Assembly (NCBI RefSeq): GCF_016907755.1
Contig: NZ_JAFBCN010000001.1
Location: 3,224,001 to 3,288,000, forward strand
DNA length: 64,000 nt
DNA from: Cellulosimicrobium cellulans
GTDB lineage: Bacteria > Actinomycetota > Actinomycetes > Actinomycetales > Cellulomonadaceae
Direction: 5' to 3'
The position numbers were made by a program, and so were the translations under genes. Shown here piece after piece: positions 54,607 to 62,863 of this stretch. The number at the start of each line of letters is the position of its first letter. Position 1 is the stretch's first letter. The notes under the pieces were generated by a model. It was not told the DNA's origin. It saw only the letters and a list, made by a program, of their open reading frames with translations, and did no database searches.

Positions 54607-56322
54607 TCAGGGGTCGATGAATGCCCGAAGGTGCGTTCGCAGCTCGGGGTCCACGACGTAGACGAACGTCCCGCGCATCCCTCGCGTCAGCAGCACCGCA
54701 TAGATGTTCGTGACGAACGCCAACAGGTCGTCGTCGTCGTACGTGATTCCCCGCTTCGTGTTGTTCTGCATCCCCTTCGAGTCGAAGTAGGACCCCCTCT
54801 CGAAGTACAGGCGCCCACTCGCCGGGTCATAGCGCATGTCGCCGCCGATGATCACGCCTGCGTAGTTGAGGTCGTATCCCTGGACCGTGTGGATCGAACC
54901 GACCTCGTCGATCGACGTCGGGCTGCTGATCCAGTCCGTCGAGGTGCGGTTCCACGGCATCTGCAGACCGTCGAGGTCGATGTCGGGAGCAGAGGGGTCG
55001 GCCCGGCTGCGCCACGGAAAGGCATATCCCGCGACCAGACGCGCAAGCCCGTACTCGGCTTCCCGTGCGCGGATCGCGTCGCGCATCTCACCCAGATCGT
55101 CGAACATCCGCAGCTCGTAGCCACCGAAGCGTCGCGGCGTCGGGCTCTGCCCGGCGAGGATCTCTCGGATGTACGCGACGTAGTCGTGGCCCGCGAGGAC
55201 ACGCATCTGCGAGGACAGCGGGTAGAGGCGGTGCGCCTCGCGCGCCTCCTCGACCAACCTGTCGAGGACGTCGGTCGGCAGATCGGCCGGACGCACACGC
55301 TGACCCGAGTCGAGCAGGAAGATCTGGTGCCTGCTCTTCTCTCGAATCCAGTCGAGCTGGGTGATCGTGAGGTCGTCCGCACCGAAGAGCCGGTGATTGA
55401 TCGCGGGGAACTTGGCGTTCAGAACGCCTGACGCGAGGCTCGCGCGCTGGTTGAGCCGGTGAGTCTCGTCGACGATCAGCAGATCGAACGTCTCCGTGCT
55501 CTCGCCGACCTGGAAGGGCGTGAGCACCATGTCCTTGCGTAGACCAGGCGTCTTGCGGAACACCTCCTGGATCGAGGCACGCAGCGACTGCTGCGGCACC
55601 ACGAGGCCGACCTTGAAGTCCTTGAGAAGCTCGGGGTAGCCCTCCGCGAAGAACTCGGAGAACACCGTCTCGGCGCTCAGCGCCTCTGTGAGGTCGGCCG
55701 TCTCGATGTCACGAAGGAGCTTCATGAGGTAGATGCCGACGATCGTCTTGCCGGTGCCCGGGTCACCCTGGACGACGATCGTGCTCTGGCGGTCGGAACG
55801 CAGATCGTCGAAGAGGCCCTCGAGGATGTCCTCGACGGCGATCGCCTGGTCGGAGTTCAGTGCCTTGAACGGCGAGAGCTTGAACAGGTCGCTGTTCTCG
55901 ATCTGGCTGATCGACCGTGTGAAGAGCCCCTGCGCGCGCAGTTCCTCGAAGACCGCTCGGAACGTGTCGCGGTAGCGGCTCCGGTCGTAGTAGTCGGCAT
56001 CGACGATGCCGAAGTTCCGGTTCAGGACCTGATAGTGGCCGTCCCCCGAGAACCAGCGGATCAGGTGCGACTCGAGGTCGAGGCAGACCGACTTGTTGAA
56101 CGTCTCGTCGACGACGATGCGAACACCCCTCAGATGCGCCTTGCCGCTCGTGTCGAGGTGCTGTCGCATGCGAGCAACGGCGTTGAGGGTCTCGCCCACG
56201 TAGATGTCGCGATCGCCGTCGATCGCGTACACGACGGGCCAGTTGGTGAGCCGACGATCCCCCCGGCGAGTGTTGACCGCATCGGCATGGAACGGAAGGT
56301 GCTCGACCTCAAACCTGGTCAT
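54607..56322 (-). CDS. GIY-YIG nuclease fused to DUF2075 ATPase
   Basis: 571 residues from ATG 56322. Residues 28-95 are a GIY-YIG nuclease-like domain (VVYAIDGDRDIYVGETLN, Arg in RMRQHL, Glu in CLDLESHL). The second part is a DUF2075 (schlafen-group-3-like) superfamily 1-type ATPase with Walker A GDPGTGKT at 186-193, Walker B LLIVDETHRLNQR, and helicase-like motifs later (VGSIHTVQGYDLNYAGVIIGG). Its start overlaps the MazG-like gene by 14 bases, so they are translated together. Such nuclease-ATPase fusions with nucleotide pyrophosphohydrolases recur in defence islands; a phage-defence role is inference. Confidence 0.85.
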   Translation of the reverse strand: MTRFEVEHLPFHADAVNTRRGDRRLTNWPVVYAIDGDRDIYVGETLNAVARMRQHLDTSGKAHLRGVRIVVDETFNKSVCLDLESHLIRWFSGDGHYQVLNRNFGIVDADYYDRSRYRDTFRAVFEELRAQGLFTRSISQIENSDLFKLSPFKALNSDQAIAVEDILEGLFDDLRSDRQSTIVVQGDPGTGKTIVGIYLMKLLRDIETADLTEALSAETVFSEFFAEGYPELLKDFKVGLVVPQQSLRASIQEVFRKTPGLRKDMVLTPFQVGESTETFDLLIVDETHRLNQRASLASGVLNAKFPAINHRLFGADDLTITQLDWIREKSRHQIFLLDSGQRVRPADLPTDVLDRLVEEAREAHRLYPLSSQMRVLAGHDYVAYIREILAGQSPTPRRFGGYELRMFDDLGEMRDAIRAREAEYGLARLVAGYAFPWRSRADPSAPDIDLDGLQMPWNRTSTDWISSPTSIDEVGSIHTVQGYDLNYAGVIIGGDMRYDPASGRLYFERGSYFDSKGMQNNTKRGITYDDDDLLAFVTNIYAVLLTRGMRGTFVYVVDPELRTHLRAFIDP

Positions 56323-56629
56323 ACTTCGTGCTCCGGCCACGCGCCCTCTCGACCGGGTACTTCTCCTTCGTCGTCTTGAGCTTCTCCAGGACGATCCGAT
56401 CGACGTCGAGGCCGAGCCTGTCCGCGAGGAGCAGGCAATATGTCAGGACGTCGGCGAGCTCGGCTTCCACGTCCTCGGGAACGAAGTCCGAGCTCCACTG
56501 GAAGCACTCGAGAAGCTCGGCCGCTTCGATCGAGATGCTCTTCGCCAGGTTCTCCGGGGTGTGGAACTGCCCCCAGTCGCGCTCTGCGACGAACTCGCGA
56601 AGCGCCCGAATGACCTCTGTGTCACGCAT
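56309..56629 (-). CDS. MazG-like nucleotide pyrophosphohydrolase
   Basis: 106 residues from ATG 56629. An all-alpha NTP-PPase fold of the MazG/dCTPase (RS21-C6-like) type. Metal ligands sit in the ExxE-like EAAELLECFQW and the ELADVLTYCLLLADRL helix (ExxD). Such enzymes remove pyrophosphate from (d)NTPs. The start of the DUF2075 gene lies within its last codons, so the pair is coupled. Upstream lies a tRNA fragment rather than a normal promoter region; the transcription start is unclear. Confidence 0.88.
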   Translation of the reverse strand: MRDTEVIRALREFVAERDWGQFHTPENLAKSISIEAAELLECFQWSSDFVPEDVEAELADVLTYCLLLADRLGLDVDRIVLEKLKTTKEKYPVERARGRSTKYDQV

Positions 56630-56803
56630 GTCGGGGAGGGTACTCGCTCAGCGGGGCAACTTCCCACGCACACGCCGCTTCTCGCCATGGCCTGCCGAGA
56701 CGATGCCGACATGCCACGCCTGACCGGTCCGCTTCGCGTCCTCCCACGACCACCCTCAGAGGATTCGCGCTCGGTCTCCTCGGGCGGGCCGCGCCTTCCG
56801 AGG

Positions 56804-56862
56804 TGGTGGGCCCGGAGGGACTCGAACCCCCGACATCCACGGTGCAACTGGTGAAAGTCTGC
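56804..56862 (-). pseudogene. 3' half of a tRNA gene, probable attachment-site scar
   Basis: Read on the minus strand, the T-arm GGGGG-TTCGAGT-CCCTC, the acceptor 3' strand CGGGCCC, discriminator A and CCA (ending at 56804) are textbook tRNA. The 5' acceptor strand GGGCCCG, D-arm and most of the anticodon stem are missing at the expected distance. Integrases commonly cut inside the 3' half of tRNA genes and leave such a copy at the far end of an island. The orientation predicts that the element lies to the right (higher coordinates) with the intact tRNA beyond its other end. Confidence 0.7.
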
Positions 56863-56999
56863 CTGACCTGCATGTTTGCGACGGAATCATGAGCCGCGGG
56901 CCTATCGCGGGGCTGGAGCGCGCGGTCGGTGATCATGCGTTCCAGGATGGCACGGCAGATGTTGAGTTCCCGGCGGCGGTAGGTGACGCGCGACAGACG

Positions 57000-58052
57000 G
57001 ACTATGGCGCCTTGGTCGCGCTACCAGCTGGGGCAGACGGATTGCTGACGAGGCGGGCAAGCATGTCGCGAACGACGTCTCCGGTGCCGAGTACCACGTC
57101 AGCTATTCCGATCCGCTGGTGGCAGATACGGACGGCGACGGAATACTAGGGGACGCGGCGGACCGACCTCGGGCTCGACGCGTTCGACCCGGACAACGAC
57201 GACGACCAGCCCGACGACCGCATCGAGGTCGAGGAGATCGGCACAGCTCCCGACCTCGCCGACACCGGGTGGTGACGGCATCGACGACGGGTTTGAGGAC
57301 GCGAACAGGGAGAGCCGGGGTCTCGACCCGCTGTGGGTCGACGTCAAGGTCAGCACGTGGGACTACGCCACGGACTTTTGCACGGGGCGCGATCCTCGGC
57401 GACCTCAGCCCAGGAAACTCGCTCGCGTGGCTTACCGGGAACCTCGTGTCGGGCGGGTCCAGCTTCCTTCCGGGTGTGGGATAGGTCGTCGGCTCCGTTG
57501 CCGATGTCCGCGACGTCATCGGGTCGGCGATCCACGCCGACTGGGTGGGCGCGGGCTTCTCCGCGGTGGGTGTCGCGCCGGGCGTTGGCGACGCCGTCGC
57601 GATCCCGGTCAAGGTGGCGACGTTCGTCGCGCGCAACCCCAAGCTCGCGACCCAGGTAGCCGCCGCCATCGGGGCTCTCGACAAGGTGCCGGCGGCGGTC
57701 AGGGTCGAGGCCGTCAAGGCGACGGTGCCCAGCTGGAACGGTCTGACGCGCGCCGGCTCCAACGAAGGAGCAACTCCTACTGCTGGCTCAAGGTCGCACC
57801 AACTTCGACCATGTCGTAGCAGCCCTTCCGGGCAGCGTGCCCGCCGGACGGACCACGTCAGCCTTTTACCCGACCGGTCAGAGCGGCGAGGACCACCTCG
57901 CCAGCATCTTGGGTGCGTCGCCCATGGGCACTGACAGGCAGGTCCCGCCTCGACGGTTGGACTGCCTCGAGATCTGTCGCAGCAACACCCGCATCTTCGA
58001 CGTGCTCGTCGACGGCGTCGCCCACGAGTCGAAGGTCGGCTACGCGCGGTGA
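57000..58052 (+). pseudogene. Polymorphic-toxin-like gene, frameshifted
   Basis: Pieces of one protein appear in all three frames. They include thrombospondin-type-3/calcium-binding repeats (DTDGDGI twice, DPDNDDDQPDD), a hydrophobic Gly/Ala-rich connector (GAILGDLSPGNSLAWLTGN; VGDAVAIPVKVATFVAR) and a C-terminal toxin-like domain (FYPTGQSGEDHLASILG; VDGVAHESKVGY). At least three frameshifts (near 57155, 57280, 57375 and 57770) and an in-frame stop at 57482-57484 break it. The E-x-K in HESKVGY suggests a restriction-endonuclease-fold nuclease toxin; the identification is motif-based. Confidence 0.65.
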
Positions 58053-58112
58053 GAGTCTTGTCGCTGCCCATCTAAATCGGGGGTCAACAGCAGAAGCCAC
58101 CGGGGGTGCTCA

Positions 58113-60215
58113 ATGAGCCGTATCCGAAGAAACGATCTCGTCCGCGCTCTGGTGGAGCTTGGTACCGCCGAACGGTCTCCGGTCGAGGTAGTCATGACCG
58201 ACCGGGACAACCTGGCCGGCTGGCTCGCGACCAGACACGACCTGGTCTCCGAAACGGAGCCGATCGAAGCCGTCATCATGAACGGCGAGGTGCGGGCAGC
58301 GATCTGCTGGCCCTGGATCGTGACACCGGCCGGCGAGACCATCAATGCCGAGGCACGACTCTCAGCGGGCACAAGCCTGCCCGACCTGGCCACGTGGGTC
58401 GCGCAACCTGTCGAGACGCGAGTTCGCCGCGCAGGGACCGTCGTCGTGCCTGAGGGGCCGTTCCGCCACCACGACGAGCGCTGGAACCGCTTCACCTACT
58501 CCTACGACGGCTACTCCCGCTGGTACGGGGATACTCAGGTCGCATCCCGCGTCCTGGACGAGGCGCGAGCGGCCTCCGCGGAGGGGACGCTCGACCTCGC
58601 CAGTTTCGGCGTCGACACGCTCCGGGCGCTGCTCTTCTTCACCGAGCGCCGCGCGCGCTGGGCCGAGGAATGGACCGTCGTGGACAATTTCTGGGCGACG
58701 ATCATCACGGCCGAACTTCGTCGGAAGACCGGCGGCCTGATCACCGAGATTCCGGGCCGGGGCACCACGGCCCAACTCGCCGCCGCGTATCTGCTGGAAC
58801 AGGCGGAGACCTACGCTGCAGCGGTCCGATCGAGCGGCATTCACCAGCTCGTCCACGACCTGGCTGAACGAGTCCCGTCGCTGGGGCGCGAGGAACTCGA
58901 ACTCGAGCTCTCAGTGTTCGGCGAGTGGCTGGCGCATCTCACGATGATCGGCTCCAAGACCGAGATGGACCCGGCCGTTCGGCAAAGGGTGACGAAAATC
59001 CTTGCCCCCGCGATATCGGACTATGCCCAGTCGATGTGGTCACACGCAGCCCCCGTCGCACCGCTTCAGGCAGCCCTTCGCGAGAGACTCAAACGCCTCG
59101 GCTGGGCAGAGCACTACCTCGGCGCCTCCTCGGATCACGCCAAGACGAGGAAACGGTGGGATCTCGTAACACGTGATCGCGCTGGTGACATCTCCGGTCT
59201 GCACGTCGAGGCCGCCGGGTCGCCGCCCTTCACCGGAACCATCCCTCGCTCGGAGGGCCGGTGGTTCCGCGACCCCGGCGTCGGCATCTACTGGACTGAT
59301 GACCGTGACCGGACCGGCGTCCTCTCATTCGACGGCGGCCAGTCGACCGCAGATCTCGACGCCCTGAAGACCGACGTCGCGAACGCCGGCGGAACCGCGT
59401 CCGACGCCTTCGAGGCCGCCCGCAACGCCGCTCAGCAGCACCATGGCCCGGTCCGCACGAGGATCGGTCATCTTGACGCCGTGCGCAGCACTTACGGCGA
59501 ATTGACCACGCATGTCGAGATGCCGGCATCGGGAAGCGGCGGTTGGTGGGCGCACGCGGCGTCATGGGTCGTCGCCACCGAGCTCGCTCGCCGCCACTCC
59601 GACACGAGCATCGTCCAGGTTCACATGCCCAGCGGGATATCCGATCGACTCTGGGTGGGTCGGTGGCACCCCGAGAAGGAGCTCGACTTCACGGTCCTCT
59701 GGTCCCTCGATCGTGCCGGCGGTGCCGCGCACACCGGGCCGAACCTCATAACCTTCTCAGACGATCCATGGACACATCTGATCAAGTCGGGAGACCCGTT
59801 CGACATGATCGCGGAGCTGGAGCGCGCGGTCGGGTACCGACCTGTCGCTCGCGCCCGACCGACAACCTCCCGAACGCTCACCTACCGGCTCATCTCCCAT
59901 GTCATGTCGGCCACGGCCGTGACGCGAAGGCCGGTGCGTTGCCGCAACGTCGTGATCGACTCGTCGATGGGCTCGGTCGTCGACATTCCTGACGCGTTCG
60001 CGCACCAGCTTCCTGCGGATGCGCTCGAGCACGAGGCGATCCGCCGGGATCACTATCGGTACTGGGTCCTGGAGCGCGAGGGCCGAGCTCTTGCACTCGT
60101 GAGCGACCGCGGAAGAGGGTGGAGCGAGCGCGGCAAGCTCGATCTCGTTGCTGAGTACCGGTCCTCCCGTTCCATCGCGGTGACAGCAACGGCGTTGCTC
60201 GGTGGCTTCGTCTGA
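58113..60215 (+). CDS. Large hypothetical protein in island, 700 residues
   Basis: A single intact 700-residue frame from ATG 58113 with GGGGGTG upstream. Lower GC than the core genes. It is soluble, acidic to neutral, rich in Trp, Arg and Glu, without signal peptide or transmembrane helices. Several blocks look domain-like: FRHHDERWNRFTYSYDGYSRW, TGVLSFDGGQSTADL, and GISDRLWVGRWHPEKELDF. I recognise no family and no catalytic motif. It sits between a toxin pseudogene and an insertion element, followed by a 20-bp palindromic terminator. Confidence 0.75.
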   Translation: MSRIRRNDLVRALVELGTAERSPVEVVMTDRDNLAGWLATRHDLVSETEPIEAVIMNGEVRAAICWPWIVTPAGETINAEARLSAGTSLPDLATWVAQPVETRVRRAGTVVVPEGPFRHHDERWNRFTYSYDGYSRWYGDTQVASRVLDEARAASAEGTLDLASFGVDTLRALLFFTERRARWAEEWTVVDNFWATIITAELRRKTGGLITEIPGRGTTAQLAAAYLLEQAETYAAAVRSSGIHQLVHDLAERVPSLGREELELELSVFGEWLAHLTMIGSKTEMDPAVRQRVTKILAPAISDYAQSMWSHAAPVAPLQAALRERLKRLGWAEHYLGASSDHAKTRKRWDLVTRDRAGDISGLHVEAAGSPPFTGTIPRSEGRWFRDPGVGIYWTDDRDRTGVLSFDGGQSTADLDALKTDVANAGGTASDAFEAARNAAQQHHGPVRTRIGHLDAVRSTYGELTTHVEMPASGSGGWWAHAASWVVATELARRHSDTSIVQVHMPSGISDRLWVGRWHPEKELDFTVLWSLDRAGGAAHTGPNLITFSDDPWTHLIKSGDPFDMIAELERAVGYRPVARARPTTSRTLTYRLISHVMSATAVTRRPVRCRNVVIDSSMGSVVDIPDAFAHQLPADALEHEAIRRDHYRYWVLEREGRALALVSDRGRGWSERGKLDLVAEYRSSRSIAVTATALLGGFV

Positions 60216-60219
60216 GCCC

Positions 60220-60239
60220 GCCGGGTCGCGCGACCCGGC
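60220..60239 (+). terminator. Palindromic terminator after the 700-residue gene
   Basis: GCCGGGTCGC GCGACCCGGC, a perfect 20-base palindrome beginning five bases after the stop codon of the gene at 58113. Confidence 0.7.
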
Positions 60240-60326
60240 CAAGTCAGGTCACGCCTCACCCGAACGCTGAGGCACACACCGCCGAATTCACCCGCTGCCA
60301 CCAGGCAACTCTCGAGGCACCCCCTA

Positions 60327-60343
60327 GAGGACGTCTCACGTGG
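60327..60343 (+). repeat. Left terminal inverted repeat
   Basis: 17 bp, identical (inverted) to 62248-62264; begins GAGGACGTCTCACG directly inside the TA. Confidence 0.85.
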
Positions 60344-61149
60344 TTGCCTGGAGCTTCTTGAACGCGGTGATGGTGGCCCCGAGCGCGACGAAGGCGGCGA
60401 AGAGGTTGGCGTGGCGTTCGTAGCGGATGGTCAGGCGGCGGTAGCCGGTGAGCCAGGCCTGGGTGCGTTCGACCTTCCAGCGGTGGCGTCCGAGGCGCTC
60501 GGAAGAGTCGATGCCGCGGCGGGCGATCTTGGGGGTGATGCCGCGCTCGCGCAGGAAGGAGCGCAGGCGCTCGACGTCGTAGCCCTTGTCGGCGCGCAGC
60601 TTGACCAGCCGGCGCCTGCGCGGTCCGCGGCGCGACTTCACAGGTGGGATGCCGCGGACCATCGGTTCGGCGGCCAAGGAGTCGTGCAGGTTGGCTGCCG
60701 AGACGCCCACGACCAGGGGCAGGCCGTTCGCGTCGGTCAGGACGTGGATCTTGGAGCCCTTCTTGCCCCGGTCCACCGGGCTCGGGCCGGTCAGCGAGCC
60801 CCCCTTTTGGCCCGTACGCTCGCCGCGTCCAGGATCACCGAGCTCCAGTCGATCATCCCGGCCGCCCCGAGCCGGTCCAGGACCTGGCGTTGCACGCGGG
60901 CGAACACCGCGGCCTGGGTCCAGGTGGTGAACCGGCGGTGCGCCGTGGCCGCGAGACGCCGAACGAGTCCGGCAGCATCCGCCACGCGCACCCGCTGGTC
61001 AGGACGTAGACGATCGCCGTGAACACAGCCCGCGCGTCCACCGGCGCCGTCCCGCCGCCCTGCGGTCGCGTCTCGAAGTCTGGCAGCTCGGGCTCGACGA
61101 GCTTCCACAACTCGTCGGGCACCAGCCGCAACCCCAACGCATCGCTCAC
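60336..61149 (-). pseudogene. IS5-family transposase, frame-disrupted
   Basis: An IS427-group IS5 transposase. It starts with MSDALGLRLVPDELWKLVEP (ATG at 61149), continues in another frame (ATAHRRFTTWTQAAVF and VILDAASVRAK) and ends in a third (GPSPVDRGKKGSKIH, LRADKGYD, HRWKVERTQAWL with catalytic residues). The junction at VRAKRG holds an AAAAGGGGGG slippery run and fits the natural programmed -1 frameshift of the group. The other break, near 60960 (GVSR to ATAHRR), lacks one base and is a true mutation. The element is therefore probably not autonomous. Confidence 0.85.
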
Positions 61150-61267
61150 GAGATCAGATCATGGCCACCCGAACCCCGCGAACCGGGCATCCACGCCGAA
61201 CCGGGGCGAACCGTTTGCGACATCCTCCAGCAGGGCAGTTGTCTGGCAATGAGCCTGCGCGGAGTCG

Positions 61268-61618
61268 TCAGGTGTCGTCGGGGTTGGCTCGAGACGGGTG
61301 GGGCGCCGCGAGGGTGTTGAGCAGCCCTCGCAGGAGCTCTACCTCGACGAGAAGCGCCTGGCGTCCCTCTGGCGTGATCCGAGCCCAGGTGCGGGAGCGA
61401 CGACCATCGCTGCCTTTGCGGAGGGTGACGTAGCCACTGGTCACCAGCACCTCGAGGTGTCGTCCAAGGTTGCCGTCGGTGAGCTGGAGCACGCGCTTGA
61501 GGTGTGTGAAGTCTGCACCTCGCGTCTCAGCGAGGATCGCCAAAATCCCCAACCGTGCCCGCTGGTGGACCGTCTCGTCGAGCTGGGCGAGCGGATGCTG
61601 CTCAGGAGGGGAGCTCAC
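61268..61618 (-). CDS. Winged-helix transcriptional regulator
   Basis: 116 residues from GTG 61618. Helix-turn-helix DFTHLKRVLQLTDGNLGRHLEVLVTSGYVTL and wing KGSDGRRSRTWARITPEGR fit the ArsR/PadR-like winged-helix (HTH_45, 'transcriptional regulator') family common in actinobacteria, usually paired with a membrane protein. Its start overlaps the stop of the membrane-protein gene upstream (GTGA). Enclosed within the IS ends, it is a passenger. It probably represses its own operon. Confidence 0.8.
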   Translation of the reverse strand: MSSPPEQHPLAQLDETVHQRARLGILAILAETRGADFTHLKRVLQLTDGNLGRHLEVLVTSGYVTLRKGSDGRRSRTWARITPEGRQALLVEVELLRGLLNTLAAPHPSRANPDDT

Positions 61619-62175
61619 GCTGTGACTGGTCCGGAACCTCGTCGTTCGCGGACGAACGTGACGATCGCGAGGATCAGGACCACGAGCGTGCCGATCACCA
61701 TGCCCCCGACCCCGCCGCCCAGGAACGCAGCATGATTGCTCAGAGTGCCGAGCGTGACGACCGGACTCAGCGCCATCAGGAACAGCCCGGGCCCCCAGAG
61801 CCATGCGTCGCGCCCGCGCCACCCGAGGACGACGAGCCCGAGGCCCAGGAAGAACGCAGGCCCGACGAAGATGACGGCGACCAGGCCGAACGGCACGAAG
61901 AGCAGGGCCAGTAGAGCGAGCGCGATGAGGCCGTACCGGTCACTACCCACCCCGACGCCGGTCACGCGACGCTGAATCAGCATGGCGACCAGGAGCAATG
62001 CGTAGGTGAACGCAGGCACGAGCGCCTGAGGGAACAGGTACCACCGCATGGTCGCCTCGGCGAACGTCAGGAACACCATGGCCAGAGCGTTGACGGCCAG
62101 GGGCAACGACGTCGCGTGCCGGACCGCGCGTTGCTGCGCCTGGATCGCTGCCACGTACTCCGGTGCGCTGGTCAT
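61615..62175 (-). CDS. Integral membrane protein of regulator-membrane pair
   Basis: 186 residues from ATG 62175. Five to six hydrophobic segments (LAVNALAMVFLTF, LVPAFTYALLLVAML, LIALALLALLFVPFGLVAVIFV, GPGLFLMALSPVVTL, GGGVGGMVIGTLVVLILAIV). No transport motif is seen. It is the first gene of a two-gene operon with the winged-helix regulator, and 72 bases inside the right IS terminal repeat. The pair is typical of actinobacterial stress or membrane-homeostasis genes of unknown role. Confidence 0.75.
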   Translation of the reverse strand: MTSAPEYVAAIQAQQRAVRHATSLPLAVNALAMVFLTFAEATMRWYLFPQALVPAFTYALLLVAMLIQRRVTGVGVGSDRYGLIALALLALLFVPFGLVAVIFVGPAFFLGLGLVVLGWRGRDAWLWGPGLFLMALSPVVTLGTLSNHAAFLGGGVGGMVIGTLVVLILAIVTFVRERRGSGPVTA

Positions 62176-62247
62176 GGATTCACTCGGCCTGACCGAGCAA
62201 GTGTCGTCAACAAGCCGCGCGGCCCGGACCTACAACGACGCAGCCAG

Positions 62248-62264
62248 CCACGTGAGACGTCCTC
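62248..62264 (-). repeat. Right terminal inverted repeat
   Basis: 17 bp, the exact reverse complement of 60327-60343, followed by TA. Confidence 0.85.
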
Positions 62265-62413
62265 TAAACCTCGCTTACGCCATCATCTGCTGGCGCAAAC
62301 TCCCCGGCTAACCATTCTGAAACGAGCTCTCATAAGCCTTCCTCGGGTTGGGCCTTCGCGAGGACTTCCTCGGAACGCCACGCAGACACCCCCGCGCGCG
62401 CCAGGATGGGGGT

Positions 62414-62848
62414 ATGGCTGATCACCTCAGCAGAGAGGGCCGCTCACGGAACATGGCCGCGATCCGGGCGAAGGACACCAAGCCGGAGCTCGCACTGCGC
62501 CTGACACTCCGGCAGGCCGGTGCGACTGGATACCGCGTGCACCGCAGGGACCTGCCGGGTCGGCCCGACATCGCCTTCATCCGTTGGAAGGTCGCCGTGT
62601 TCGTCGACGGCGTGTTCTGGCACGGGCACCCGGATCACTGGAACCCGGCGAAGGCGTCCTCCGACTATTGGCGGCAGAAGATCGCGCGCAACATCGAGCG
62701 GGACCGGGCCGCTGACACAGCCCTTGCGGAACTCGGCTGGCGCGTGATCAGGGTGTGGGACGTCGACGTCCGTGCCCGGCCCGGCGAGTGTGTGCAACAG
62801 GTTATCCAAGCGCTGCGAGAGGCAGGCAAGCCGCTAGCTGGGGCCTGA
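62414..62848 (+). CDS. vsr: Very-short-patch repair endonuclease (Vsr)
   Basis: 144 residues. Vsr motifs are complete: RNMAAIRAKDTKPELALR, GRPDIAFIRWKVAVFVDG (catalytic Asp in RPDIAF), FWHGH and YWRQKIARNIERDR. It nicks next to T:G mismatches that arise by deamination of 5-methylcytosine, and nearly always accompanies a cytosine-5 methyltransferase; none is inside the window, so it should lie to the right. ATG start. Convergent with the DUF3883 gene across 15 bases. Confidence 0.93.
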   Translation: MADHLSREGRSRNMAAIRAKDTKPELALRLTLRQAGATGYRVHRRDLPGRPDIAFIRWKVAVFVDGVFWHGHPDHWNPAKASSDYWRQKIARNIERDRAADTALAELGWRVIRVWDVDVRARPGECVQQVIQALREAGKPLAGA

Positions 62849-62863
62849 GCCGCGAGACCTCCG

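Larger units (their letters stand above)
60327..62264. mobile_element. IS5-type element with passenger genes, 1,938 bp
   Basis: GAGGACGTCTCACGTGG at 60327-60343 is repeated exactly, inverted, at 62248-62264. TA dinucleotides flank both ends (60325-60326 and 62265-62266), the size of target duplication made by IS5-group elements. Inside are an IS5-family transposase in several frames (60336-61149) and, before the right end, a winged-helix regulator and a membrane-protein gene. The transposase stop codon lies within the left repeat. Ordinary elements of this group are about 0.9 kb; the extra 1 kb is passenger DNA. Confidence 0.75.

Noticed and set aside
56804-56903. A complete tRNA with a long variable arm, using CGGGCCT near 56897 as the 5' acceptor strand
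   Set aside because: No D-arm or proper anticodon stem can be drawn, and the acceptor pairing has a mismatch. The 3' half alone is convincing.
60301-60351. CCAGGCAAC/GTTGCCTGG hairpin overlapping the left IS end
   Set aside because: The repeat straddles the TIR and probably reflects the target or transposase end rather than an independent element.
62265-62340. A second transposase tail (NLAYAIICWRKLPG-like) just right of the IS end
   Set aside because: The match is short and I cannot assign it to a family; it may be chance.
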